DNA of 64,000 nucleotides from Hoplostethus atlanticus (lineage: Eukaryota > Chordata > Actinopteri > Trachichthyiformes > Trachichthyidae). A program made the translations under genes and the position numbers. Every line of letters begins with the position of its first letter. Position 1 is the stretch's first letter. The notes beneath the pieces are model-generated. The model made no database searches. It had not been told where the DNA came from and saw only the letters and a program-made list of their open reading frames with translations. Below, piece by piece: positions 36,091 to 49,797 of this stretch. The stretch spans positions 1,312,001 to 1,376,000 of the forward strand of contig JAXDDX010000070.1 of NCBI GenBank assembly GCA_034670405.1, written 5' to 3'.

Positions 36091-37039
36091 TATCACAGGA
36101 TGTCTGTCATGTTCACGACCAATTCACAGTTCACGCGTGTCCAACACAAGTTCCATGTGTCACGCGTAGGTCCAACCGGGAAGACGCCTTCCTGCAGAAA
36201 GGACAAAATATTCTCCAACAATCTCAGGGATGTCTATGCGCAGTCCGTAGAAGTTACAGGTATGGCAGATTTGGTCGGGACTAAAATCACTGAGATGCTC
36301 TGTAATTATTACCCTGGCTCCCCCTGTAAAACCAATCTCATCTGAATAGAATCAAAGTTTGATGTACCAAGGAAGCACTTCTATAAAATACTTCTATATA
36401 AAATACTCAAGTTAAAATTTGTATTTCCTCCAAACAAAAGACATTAGCAAAAGCTAGCTTTGTCGTTAAAAACTGCAATGGCAGAGTTTAGTTCATCACT
36501 CTAACTGGACTGTTGAAACTCTGGATCAAAACTGAATGCTTGGAGGTCCAGACCTGTCTGAGGAGATTTCAGTTGAGGACCGGGGTGAAGCATGTGCTGA
36601 AGCTCAATAACAATCAGTTACTACTACTTTGAAGCTGTCCCAGTATAACTGGATGATGTGTACTCACCTGACTCCTGTCACATTACAGACTCAAAATATA
36701 CCTGACTGGTGCTTTAAATGAATTAAACGTGAAGGGACTTTTTTGTGATAAAATGAACTGAATGAATGAATGCTGTTTTGGCAGAAAGAGATTGTCTTCC
36801 CATGAATCCAGGTTCTTATTTTAGGGTTATACCCTCTTGACCACTTGACATTTCATTACTGGCTTTTCTGTCTGTTCTCCATTAATGTTATGTTATCTCA
36901 AAGCGATGTAACGTTATAAAAGGCAATACAGAAGAAGCATTTGACCACTACGTAGATACAACCGGTCAGAAAAGATCCATCAGCCAAGTTGCTTGTAGTG
37001 TGAATGCATGGTCGTTCTTATCCTGGGCTCTGATGGAAA

Positions 37040-37165
37040 ACCTTTAGTGTCCCATGGTCCAACTCCTGTTTCATAATGCTAAGAATAGCATTATGGGGGA
37101 AACACCAAATATTATCTGGCTTGAAAACGGTCAAAAACCCATATAAACCTACTGTGGGCAGCTCC
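37040..37165 (+). mobile_element. Dispersed repeat family, copy 5
   Basis: Has TTTAGTGTCCCATGGTCCAA, GGGGGAAACACC and AAACGGTCAAAAACCCATAT in family order, just beyond the likely arnt2 3' end. Confidence 0.6.
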
Positions 37166-37247
37166 AAAACTCACTCGCTCCAAGAACTGTCTGAAGAACT
37201 AAAGACTAAAACAAGTCTTTGAACAAAAGCCACATAACCAATAAGAA

Positions 37248-37253
37248 TTTATT
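37248..37253 (-). terminator. arnt2: Candidate arnt2 polyadenylation signal
   Basis: AATAAA on the minus strand, followed by TTATTGGTTATGTGGCTTTTG, a G/U-rich downstream element. Confidence 0.4.
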
Positions 37254-39226
37254 GTCACAAGCACAATTTGTTACACAAAAATAATGGTCACATTTACACA
37301 ATTTATACAGGTCTAGAACTCAATGTACAATTAACAGACTAACTAAATACCGATAGTTAAATATGTACTCACATTGCACACAATATCATTAAAACCTACA
37401 CAAAAAACATGTACTGTGTGAAAGTAACACGAGTCGACATAAAAATCACATTATTTACAAAAACATCAATTTTGAGATTTTTTTAGCAAAAGGACTCCAA
37501 CGTCAGTTCAAGATTCTCCCGTCGGTCTTGCCAGAGACACATTATACAATCTATCATGTAAAAGCTCCCCCGCTATAAAGTATTATTCAGTCTCTGTTAT
37601 TAGTCGAAAAGATTATAAAGTAATAAAGTCAAGTAGCGAGAGCTGAAGAACACCGAATACACGAGTAAATACTGCGCATCACTTGAACGGTATGGCGATT
37701 TTTCCCTTTTTAAGCAGGCTGGTGAGATTAGCGGTTAGCTTGTATGAAGTGCACTTTAAGCCTTAGCTTAGCGACTGTCTGCAATGAGTTTTCATTTTTT
37801 TTTTTTTTGTTTTGTTTCATTTATACACAGAATCCTTCTATACTCGCGTCAGGATTTTCTCTAAGGTTATGGACATCACTACATATAGTTAGAATTTACA
37901 CAATAAGCTTCATGAAGTGACTGAGGAGAGCAGCAGGTATTGATTGGGGTCTCGTTCCCTGGTACCGTTTGGCAGAGTAGCAAGTAGATCCACAAGGCGG
38001 GGCGTGGAGGTGCACTCCCTGTGTGTGTCTATGTAAACAGATCGATAGTTTTGTTGACTCAAGCCCTCTCTGGACAGCATTAGTATTAACAAGGTAGCTC
38101 TGGTGATTGGTTACCTCAGGAGGTTTAGTGATTCCAGCTGAAATGACCCACTGTATGTGAGTTACCTCTGATGTCCTGGGGTAACTGTAATCCCATCCAG
38201 ATCGACATCTGGTGTCTCGTGCAATTACCAACTTCACATCTGGATCACAAGGGCCACATAACCAGTGGTGGGGTGACATAGATAGGGGGGCCACGTGAAG
38301 AGGGGTTGGCCTGTTTTTCTATACTGCGAGTGACGTTGTGTGATGTGTCCATTGAATCCCCCAGTAAATTCTTTTATAGTCCAGATGGCTGAAATTTCCA
38401 TTGTGCCTGGACCAAAGCTCTTCACGTGGGACTGATATTACTTGGGGACATGCAGTGCTTTGCAATAATTGCAGAGATCGTTGGTGGTTTTGGTTTTAAT
38501 GTGTGTAATTTGTGAAGACAGAGGTCCCGTAATAATACTAATCCATGCATCAAACTCTTTGTAATTTCAGCTGGAAATTGATTTTGGCACGCAATTTTCC
38601 TTCTTCCTCTTCTAGATTTCACGATTTCTATCTTCCTCCTATCCTGAAAAATGGAGGTAGTAGTGGAATCTATAGGGGAAGGTTTCTAATACACACAAAC
38701 TTCCAAGTTTTGCTTTGCTAAATCAGGAAATAACACCAGTAATATTGATCCCTTACCATACCAATGCTGTCCGGAGAAAGCTCAACTTGGGGTTCTTGTC
38801 TAAGCAGATTTAGTGCAGACCTTCACCTGCCACAGTGAAGAGCTTGAGAAAAAGATTGGTACATGCTGAACCATGTACATTCTGACAGAGGGATTCCTCT
38901 TTACAGCGACGAGGTATGTGTGTGTTAGAGATACATACTGCAGGCCTTGCTGCCCGAAGACAAGGTGATTGTGTGTTCATGTGTGTGTGTGTGTGTGTGC
39001 CTATGACGAGTGCACCCAGACATTCACCGTGCTGCGTTGCACGTGTGCATTAATACATTAACTGTGTGTGTTTGTGTTCTTTAGAGCAATACAGAAAGAA
39101 AAGAGAGGATGAGAGCCATGAAAGATGAATGCACAGATCTGTCCATCTTCTTCCACCGCCGGTGGCGTCGGGGCCAAGGGAGGGAGAGAGAGATGGAAAC
39201 AGAGCGAGAGAGAGAGGGGGAGGTTT
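37248..39226 (-). other. arnt2: Probable arnt2 3' UTR
   Basis: Sequence downstream of the arnt2 stop. No recognisable transposon lies in 37254-39226, in contrast to its surroundings, and the best minus-strand AATAAA (TTTATT at 37248-37253) has a GT-rich stretch behind it. This gives a UTR of about 2 kb; long 3' UTRs are known for vertebrate ARNT2. The AATAAA context also resembles a retroposon tail, so the end point is uncertain. Confidence 0.4.
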
Positions 39227-39325
39227 TTACTCAGAAAAGGGTGGGAACATGCCGAGGTCAGCGAAGTCCTCGATGTTGTAGTTGGCTGTTCCTTGGGTGG
39301 GATCTCCAGCCATGGGCAACATGTC
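39227..39325 (-). CDS. arnt2: arnt2 last coding exon (C-terminus)
   Basis: Encodes [20 protein letters not shown], then [12 protein letters not shown] and TAA (39227-39229): the acidic/aromatic end of the activation domain, nearly identical across vertebrates. The acceptor is a CT-rich run ending CTGCAG. The exon continues as 3' UTR. Confidence 0.97.
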   Translation of the reverse strand, partial: DMLPMAGDPTQGTANYNIEDFADLGMFPPFSE

Positions 39326-39556
39326 CTGCAGAGAGAGAGAGAGACGGGGGTGGGTGGGAAGGTTAGAGGTCAGGGGTCGCCCGAGGACACAGAGCCTTCA
39401 TCAGCCACATCGTTGTGTACACTGGTCACCGGCCAGGACCCAGACAAGTCTCCGAGGCGCTGTGACAGCCGCTGTGCTTTCACTTTACCGCTGTTCAGTC
39501 CAACTCACTGCATGGATCTGAGTCCAAGAGCAGCACAGTCTGTCTGAGAGGGGCTG

Positions 39557-39596
<40 letters not shown>

Positions 39597-42500
39597 CTGG
39601 AAGACCTCTGTCTGGCTGGGGTTGGGGTGTGTGTGCTGTTCCCCGGCCTGCTGAGAGTGATGCTGGTTTTGCCACTGGGACCAGACCTCACTGGGACGGC
39701 CCTGGAACTGGGCTCCACTCTGACTGCTCTCCCCTGACACATCTGAACACACATTCAAACAATATGGCGTTATATTAAAAATCACATAGTCCATGATACG
39801 ACTACTAGTACTGCGTCTACTACCATTATCCTGTGTTTCAACAGGGAGTTTTATTATGGTTTATTATTACTTGAATTATTACTTATTACGTGTGTAAAAC
39901 AATAACAATAATACAGCCAGAGGCGGCCATTATTGAGGCCCAAACACAAATAGATGCCAAATAGATTAGAAAAATTGGCAATTTGTCCTCAGCAACATTA
40001 TAAAGCACAACCAAATGTGATCTGACACACGTTAGAAACCCACTCCACTGGATCTGAAGTTCAATTGCTGTTGCATCAAATGTTGAGGTGTGAATCTTCA
40101 CTGTCAAAATGGTTATCACAACTCAGGGTAGTTTATTTTTCTTTTTTGTACGTACGTCACTTTTGTAACAAAGCTGCAGTACCACAAACGGCCAGTAGGT
40201 GATGGTGCAGCAAGGCCTCTTTCCCCATAGACCGCCATTGTAAAATCAATAGCTGATGATTCATATTGGTATAGACCCACATAAATTCAACAACTGCTGT
40301 CACATTGGTCCTCAGGCTGGCTGTTGCTCAGATCATTAAAATACCCAGAATTCACTTAAACCACGGGCTGGTCGTAGATGAGTGTGGCTCTGGACGCCAT
40401 GGCATGCTTGCCACACAACATCTCATGGGAAATGAAGTCCCAATCAGACTCAGGTATGAGATTATTCTATTGAAGATGACGGTCTTAGAAGTTGTACAGT
40501 TGTATTGTTATTTCTGTTCTGCTGAGCAGCAGTACAGCCTGTCCTCTTTGTAGCTGTTGGTTAATTGGTTGATATGATTCTTTTGTTGTGTTTATTCCAC
40601 ATTTCATTCCAGTTAAATGACTGCTCCAAGTTATACGAACACTGGTTTGTTATTCTCTTGCTTGATCATAAATCATCTGGATCCTGACAGACAGAGAGAT
40701 TTAGGCTGCTCATCATGGTGGAAACTAACAGCAGTGGAATTAAGGTTCTTTTTCAAGGTAGGTCTGTCAACAACAACGTGTACTACTGGTACCACACACA
40801 TGCAGAACATGAATTTCACACTGTAGATCGCTCCAAGATTAGGCTCATCTTCATTTATAGTGACTAAGTCTTGCTAATGGGTAGCCTAATCATTTCGTCA
40901 TGGACCTGCAGTTTGTTGTGCTGCTCTTCCTGATTTAATGCTGTTAGATTTTTATGTGCAAAGTTGGGACATAAGGCAGTAAAATATCCAGCTTGTTAGT
41001 TAACATTGCAGCAGAAATAGGATGGCATCTGTAGTACACAAATCTCTTTTTAACCACAGACAGGGGAGGTGAAATTGGATAGCAGCAACATTAAGCGAGA
41101 ATGCAGTGAATGAAGGATTGTTTTCACCCCTTTTCATTTTCAGGACGAAGGATCATGCAATCATCCCATCACGGATTCAGCCACCTGGCAGACATGTCTC
41201 CTGCAGTGACCTACACAGTCTGGTTCATCGCACAATAAACTTTTATCCTAGCAACCTTTTTCTGTAATTACTGCATGTCAATAAACAGACATTTGATAAT
41301 AAACACGAAGAACAAACACGCTATTTTTAAACACAGAGCATGTGCTACGAAATGAAATGTTGGACCGGCTCCATTGAAATGTAACATTTTGTAGGGATAC
41401 ATACAGGAGTATTAAGGATGCTTCATTTATCTTCCTGTCAAGATTAAGATTTTAAAAACATTTTGAACATAATTTAAACCCTTGATAGAGCTTAACACAA
41501 CCTTAGGTAACAGTAGCGTCCCATGGTCTAAATGCTGCTTCACAGGGGTTTCCACCCTGACAAGAACATCATAGTGGGGGAAACACTGAGTACCTTAATG
41601 TATTTATTGTGGAATATTTTTGGCATGAAATTGGTAAAATATACAATGTGGCTTTTAAAAACCCACATTGGTCAAACGGCAATTTGCTAGCAGCCATATA
41701 GGAAAAGCTAGCATGACCGTGTACATCACCTAGAAGTGCTTCAACCTACTTGGCTATCTCCTAAGGTACGACTGTGGTATTACGACAGCCGTAGTGCAGG
41801 CACGACGAAACTTTAAGTACATCAACAAGTAAACAGCAACACACATAAGCTGAGCGGTTGGCAGATACACAAAACACCAGAGGGGTCCCTGAAGGCTCGG
41901 TGTTGGATGTCTTTACAGAGCTCTATTAAACTGTCACTACATACGTACCGTCACAACGACCTCAATACGCTGACCTCGTGAAACTACATACCACGGTGGC
42001 GGGGGACCAAACGTAGTTGTTTGTGAGTACAAAAGTTAAGGGAGTTATTCTCCCATGTTGGCAGATGTGATCTGAAATTGGTAAATCCCTTTCAGTGGAA
42101 GGGAATGAGTCCTTACTGTGGACAGGCAGACTGATATATCAATATATCAGGCCGATATTGGAGGATATTTGATTAAAAATCGTCCACATCTGATATGATG
42201 GATATGATCCAGTTTGTTTGATTACATGTTTATTGTAGAACTGATCAATACTGGTTATCTATTGGAAGACCTGACTTTAATGGATTCTAATGCACCATCA
42301 TCATGTATGAATCAATGTGTTTCATGATCACATGCTGGGTTTCAAAGGAGCGTTTCAGTCTAAATGCTCTCAGAGGCTTTTCCACCCGGACATGAATGAA
42401 ATGAAAAAGTTCAAATTGTAAGATACTGAAGTTTGGCACCGGCCATCAAAAACCCATATCGGTGCTATAAAAGGTACATGATCTGAGCAACAGTAACAAC

Positions 42501-45500
42501 TTCACTGCTTTATTCTTGCATCTCTCTTACACCGTCTTTCTCTCAAAAATGTGACTGAGATGACAATGCAGAGCCGCAGCTATACTTCATTTACTGACCT
42601 CTCTACACAAAATATGGACTCACAACACAACACAACACAACACAACACAACACACACACACTCCCCAACGGCAGAGCAAAACAAAAGGTACTGGTTGTTA
42701 TTTACTTCCATCCTTCATCTGCTGTCAGAGAGAAAAAGAGCAGCAGATGGAGAAATGGGAGATGAAGGGAAAAAAGGGAGTAGAAAAACAGCAATAACAA
42801 TCCATTTGGCTAATGTGTGTGTCCACTAAAAGGCCTTCAGATGGCCGTTGCATGGGACAGATTGTTCTCCCACATCCAAGTTGACCACAAACAGAAGGAG
42901 TCCTAAGGGGCAGCTCACTTCTAGCAGCTGGCTAATGTGCCACTGCTGATCAGACAGTAGAGAAACGCTAACAAGACACACTGTGAAACACCAGATACAT
43001 GACAGGCCATTAACTAAGATACAACGCCTCCAGAACATCAACCCCTTTGCAGACTGAATACCAAATGGATTCAACTGGGATTTTTATTAACAATGTACAC
43101 AAAATACCAGAAACATTTAAAACACGTTTTCAAAGTTAAATACAGAAAACAGCTGATGAAGTGATTGGTTGGAATGAAAACCTTCATATTCTTGGCCCTC
43201 CATGGCACAATGGTCCATCCCGTCTGGTTACTGTCATATTTTTTTTATTATATTTTTTTCCGTTTCCTAAAATGGAAAATCTAATTTTCAGCAGATTTTG
43301 AGCTTCTCAGGTGTCGACCCGCACCATTAAACCGTTCACACAACCCTATGGTGTAATATAAATCCACACACAGACATATTGGCATCTGATAGTCCTGGAC
43401 TAGAACAGTTTCTCATATTTGAAGTAAATTAAGTGACATTTCTCGTCTTTTAACATAAATAATGCACAAAGTAAACACATTTTGGAGATGAGCTGAAGCA
43501 CTCCTTAAAGTAAGAAGTATTATTGTTATTATTCTTTATGTGGATCACCATTAGCTGATGCCTCAGCGACCACTAGTCTCCCTGGAGTCGGATTGGATCC
43601 ATTCACCCGCTGGTCCACTGAGGACATTGATCCAAATGGCCTGTATTAGATATGCCGAACTATAACGGCCCAGGCTGACACTTTAAGATAGTTAGGATTT
43701 TAAATTTGTCTGTAGTCTGTTGGAAAGCTACATTGATTTTTCCACTGAATCATTTTTGTTTACTTTGGCAGTTTGGGTATTGGTATTGAGTGATTTGTAT
43801 TTAACTGTTTATATGCCCTTCCATTAGCTAGTAGCCTCAGTTAGCTTTAGCTCTGTTAGCTTGTGTGCTTTAGCTAGCACAGAGAAAGGCCGACCGCCTC
43901 AGTGTTTTCTAACGTCTGGTGTCAGAAGTGTCAATCTTGTCGGTACGCGGCCATAGTACCGTGTTGTTTACCAAGTCGATATTACCAATAATGCTGAAAA
44001 CTATGTTGTTTGTGTGACAATGACGTGTGTAAAATATAGTAATATAGTAATGTAAAATATGCTAACATTAATTTACCTCCATACAACTTCAGTACACTGA
44101 CTCAACCATATTCACCCTAATCAAAGATAAGTATAGTCTGAAATGTTCTTGATGAGGATATTCCATTTAGGTGTACTGGTTACTGGGAACTAGATACTAG
44201 GGGATCTACTAGGTGACACCAACTACTTCCTACCTTCACATCGGTCAGTCTGCTTGCAACCAAATATTACATGTCAATCAACCATAATCTTACTATACAA
44301 ACAGCGACGGACAACTAGACCGTGCTTTAACCGTGCGATGCCGTTTCAGTTAGAAGGTAGATTTATTTTTTATATATTACATTTGAATAGAAAAGGCTCT
44401 TGATCTAGAGGACCCGAGTACCACAGTTCAGCACACACAACTTCAATTCTGCCAGTTTCAAAAGCCTTTTTATAACAGAGACACTTGCCAGATGCAACCT
44501 TGCTGTGCTATTCATGGCACTTGCACAGGGACTGTCAGAATGAGCTGTTAACACTGCATGAGATGAGAAATAAGCTTTCAAGGCCATAGTGAATGACATT
44601 TTAAATGGTGGAAGGACTGAGATGTATGGGCACCGTGATGGGCGACTTCCCTATCCATGCAATTACCTCTGTACAAGAGTAACAATAAACCACTACACTG
44701 AGGGCTTGGACATGGTTTCCAAAGTGAATGAAATAAATATGGATGGCCTCTCTGTCTCACTCAGGGCCTTAAAATACCAGCTACTCTTTCTTTCTTGTCG
44801 CTTTGGGTTTGCATCAGTTTTGTATTGGGGGAGGAACATGCAAAGCATATTGATAACAAACAACTAGTGGTAAAGTCAAGAGTCTTCCTGAGCTCAGCAG
44901 CAGCACAGTGAGGTGTTGATTCAGGAGATGAAGCTACAGACGGTCCAAGTACAAGCTTGCAAATCTCAAGCAACAATATACAAACAATAAAAACAATAAA
45001 TTGACTAAAATGACCTGAAATATGTCTTTGAGATGATTGTTCCCCTTCTCTGTGCCTTATACCTTTCTAAACAGTGAAAATTGATCAACCAATCGTAGAG
45101 GGAGATAAAAGATGAAGGTCTTACCAAAAGCTGTGCTGCGGTTGGTCAGTCCTGAGTAGGCGTTGCCGCTGGGGGAGGAAGTGGCCGGGGACGACAGAGG
45201 GCTGTAGGAAGCCGGGTCAGCCTGGTAACTGTGGCCAGAACCAATACCAAAAGGACTGGACTGGGCTTTACTGGACTGGAGGGCAGAGGTACTGGTTAGA
45301 TATACAACATATCTGTTCTGGTACACATAAATATATAAACTACCTACACTGTTTTGCACGTTTCAAGATTTCTCACCAGTGACCATACTTTTCAGAATTT
45401 AATTTGGACACACGAGGTGAATCTACAGCGTCTCAACCAGGGGGGACGCCACACTCTTCTCTGTTGCAGCCCCACGTAATGATTTAAGCTGATAAAATAG

Positions 45501-48500
45501 ATGGATTTTGTTTTTTGAAAAAAAGGGGCATTTTTGGGCCATCACATCAACATGCCCAGGCCCCTTCCCATGATGCATGCTACATTTTTCTATACGAGCT
45601 CTGTTCAAGTGACACTTAAAAGCCTGTCAGTGATATTCAGACAAATATGTATATATAGGCTGGACAGCCAACGCCATCATCAATCAGGTGCTTTATTTTG
45701 AAATACGTTTTATTTTGAAAATTGACCGGATGCTCTATGCTGTTCCTGTGTCTGACTTCCTGCCCGGCTTGACACATTCGCTCACGGCTCGCGGAAAAAA
45801 ATAGACCAGATGCCGAAACTATCGCTGCAGAGCGCGAGCCGGCCTAGTGATCTGTTTTGAATTTCGCCGAAAGGTGACAAGTTTGCACCCCTGAAAATCT
45901 TATTTAGTGTAGCTTTAAGGTGCAGGTCAAGGTAACAGTTCTGATGCGAGTCAAGGTTATGGAAAAAATCCAACTCAGTGGAATGACGTGACAAGTGTGT
46001 GTATACGTGCAGTTATCTGTGCGCTTTGCTGGGCCAGCAGAATGAAGACAGATGAGCCTGTTAGGAACCATATGCTCAACACACTCCCCTTAGCATGATT
46101 GTGGGCAACAACACACAGAGTCCATCCATTATCAGGCATCAGACATGGGAGTCTTGGGCACGGGCGCTCGCAGAGAGGATGTACTTGGCAAACATGGCAA
46201 CCAGGGACATGGTTCACTTCACTATGCAGAAGGCACTGATCCCAGTTCAGCACCAATCAACACTTATCTGAGAGGGTGTGTATGTGTGTGTTACCTGTCC
46301 AGAGAAGGGAGGTCTGTTGCCTGACCAGGCCACCTGACCCGGGTTGAGCTGTCTGGAGATCTGAGCTAGATTCTGATTGGACGAGCCTGACGGCTGGATG
46401 TCGTTCACTCCTGGGACGTGGATCACTGAGGAACTGAGTGCACACAAACACAAACTTGTTTAGTGTAAATATGAAGCTCGGGCAGGCGACACTGTTATCC
46501 AGAGAGATGTATTTCTATCAAATCAAAGGAGATAAACAACTTTTCATATTTCACACACACGCACACGCACACGCACACGCACACGCAGGGCTGTCACCCA
46601 TGTAGCTTTACTGCTTTGGACATTTTCATTACAGCTCTGCAGCTTATCAGACCCTCAGACTATAAATGTGCTAATGACATTTTGAACTGGAACCAGCATA
46701 CACACGCTCATGGAAAGGCATGGCATGCACTTACAAACAGTCACACACTCGGTTGTGTACCTGAAGCTTTTGCCAGAGTGTCCCTGCTGGAAAGGAGAGC
46801 TCTGGGAGTAGAGCTGCTGTCCTCCAGCTGTGGAGGAGGGAACCATCATCTTCTTATCCCCCGCTGCATCATCATCATCACAGAGATAGAGGGGAGAGAC
46901 AGCATGTGATGAACAAAAAGGAGACCACCAAGACTATTTCTCTACTGTCAGCACAAATGTTGCAGTGTGTGTGTGTGTGTGTGTCGTACAGCCAGAGATG
47001 CCGGTGTACATCTCTGCGAAGCGTGGGTCTCTCTCCTGGGAGAACAGGGCCTCTGTCTTGTCGATATTCTTCCCCGCCTCGTGGACGCCGCCGCCGCCGC
47101 TAGCCACTGGCACCTTAGGGTGGGAGTTGGCGTTGGGGATGATTAGAGTACAGTCAAATAATAGTACACACACACACACACACACACAAGACAGACGCCT
47201 CACTAGCTGATCCCAGTATTTTCATGTGAATTATGATGTGTGGAAAGATGAATGGAACAAGAGATTTTCAATAACATTTTCTCACTATTGCAAAAAAGTT
47301 TTGAGGCGGAAGTTCTTTTCAATAACGGAATAATGTGATAAATAGCAATGGAAACGCATTTGGAAAATAATGACATAACGTCAACACCCTTTCCATTTTT
47401 CTCTTCAGTGTGTTTTCTGCTGCGGCTCTGTTCCATGTTCAGGAAGTCGACAAAACCACATTTGCATTTTTTTTTTTTTTGCACCATTTCAAAAGTTTGC
47501 CTGAGATTCCCTTGGTAATTGGATGGAAACACAGCTATTGTAATTGCCTCAGTCACGGTAGAGCTGGAGCAGAGAGGCGTTTGAACTACTTGAGAGGGAA
47601 TCTTCTTTCATCAGCCAAGGTACGAGTCAGACACTCCTCTATACTGTCCACTATCAAACTACATGATGGTGTGGCACAAATCATGTTTCTTCTTTATTGA
47701 GCAGTATCTAATTGATAACAGGAAGTAAAAGTTGTATTATTGTGAAAAGTTCACTATCAATTTTTACATTTCATAATCCTCTTCTCATGTGTCAATTACT
47801 TCAGAGACGTGAGACGATGTACTTCTGTAGTTCTTCATCTACTAGTGTCCTTGGACTGCTGCCATACAGTGATGCACGTGTTGTGTGATGATGTTTTAAG
47901 CTATCGTTGCTAGTTACTGTCTTCTTCACAGATGGAGAATAGAGATGAAGGCAGCTGATCAACTAGAGAGCTGAAATCACATTCAAATAAATGTCATGGT
48001 GGGACTGTATACAATCAGTTCTTGTTTTTTTCAATGAAACCCTAAATGCTTCCAACTAGAATTAAGCCCAGATCTGGGACCAGCTCAGTGAAGCGGAGGG
48101 TTACCTGGGAAAGATCGTAGGCAGTCAGTCCATCTCTCTGGTGAACTTCCAGCTCTGCCTGCTGCTGCTGCTGGAGCTGCCTGCAAAAGACAACACAAAC
48201 ACCATCAGCACCTCAACGTAGGGTTCAACCAGGGTGGGTTTCTGAAGGTTGATGTCAATATGTTTGGACTGAAGCTTCCGATAGCTGATAGTTTGTGCCA
48301 ATATTCAATATCTTCATTTTTGACAATTTTAATGCCAAATAAAAATCCATATTTGACAAGTATTCACCAGAATTTAGAGGGAGCAGGTAAGGTGTCATGC
48401 TAAAGGACACTAAAGGACACTGGACACAACCTGAAGGGTGAAATCTGAACGGCATGCTCATGAAAGAAAGCAAGTTCAAAGCAAATTCCTAGAACTTTCT

Positions 48501-49719
48501 TTACAGAGAATATGGTGGCAATTTATTGTTTATTGTTTGTTTCCCAAGAGCAGTTGTTATCAGCTCAAAATTTCCCTCCAATGTTCTCGCTCAGGTTATG
48601 GACCATTAGTAGCTTGGCAACGCAATACGCTCCAGAACTGCAGCCATTTGTGAGGATGGCTACAGAAATTACGCCAATTCAGCCACTTATTTTGAAAAGC
48701 CTTGCAGTGATTGCCTTTCGTTACGTTTCTTTTCACTAATGAGATGCTCTGTTACTGTAATAGTGTTGGACTACAACACTGCTAGAGGAAGGCAGTCTCA
48801 GCGAGGGCTTGAAGTGCATCTCAAAGTGTCCTCTTCATCCCCCCCCTTCCTGAAAAAGTGGAGAGGTGGCCATCTGCTCACAACAGGCAGGAAATGAGAG
48901 AAAGACAGTCTTTTAGCCAGTTGGCTCTAATGGCCATCTCCTCCGCTCCGATTTTTCTCTTTTTCTTCTTTTTGACTGACATATTCTTCCACTCCCAGTT
49001 GATACCAGACGCAGATCATTTTCAACATAAGACAGAGCGAGGGCGCCGGGGGAGGGAGGACAGGAGGAAGCACGAGAAACAGACAGAGAGACTTGGAAGG
49101 AAAGTATTTGTTCATTCATTTCAACAACGTGCAGAGGTGTCCTACTTGAGTGAGTAGGTAGAGCGTAAACCTGTGTGGCTCTTAATTTGGTTTCCTTGCT
49201 GCCAGGGTGGATTAGAGGTCAAGCTCTGCTGGCGGGCCTAATGCCCTCAACTTGAGTCTTTTACAGTGCTGTTGTACTGGGGCTGATCCGACAGGACCGA
49301 ATCAAATGGGCCAGCAGAAGAAAACCACCTGTTTCCTGACTCTCTCCCAACAATGAGAAGGACCTGATGGACACTCTGCAGCTCTGACAAAAGTACCTCG
49401 CAGTTTGATACATGTTTATTGTATAATTGATCAATACCGCAAGTTTTCCGAAGTGACACAACTCCCCAGCGCACACGACCATGACGAGAAATGGTTGTGA
49501 AAATGAAAGGCGTAACTTTATTTCTTCCTCTCCATGTCTGCCATGATGGGACTCGGCCTCATGCAAATGCAATATTGTGTTTGGTGATTTGTTATTTCCG
49601 CTCCAGCGCCCTTGGCTAAGTGCTATCTGCATTTTGTGAACCATGGAGATGAAGAATGGCTTCATCAGGGGCTCCACAGTTCACATGATGGCTGTACCAC
49701 TGCTGGAATGGTAATGGTG

Positions 49720-49797
<78 letters not shown>

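Larger units (their letters stand above)
19202..37247. other. Intergenic region between abhd17c and arnt2
   Basis: About 18 kb between the abhd17c start and the likely arnt2 3' end. It holds the Harbinger, Tc1, L1, SINE and family copies listed separately, simple repeats, two notable inverted repeats (22697-22732 and 30851-31027), and one weak exon-like pair (25145-26748). I see no convincing protein-coding gene of normal type in the rest. Confidence 0.6.
39743..45124 (-). other. arnt2: arnt2 intron, 5.4 kb
   Basis: Holds family copies near 39785-39855, 41510-41690 and 42125-42480, an (ACAAC)n array, a fish-repeat-like stretch near 43140-43220 and a TTAGC-rich patch at 43830-43880. No exon seen. 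Confidence 0.8.
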
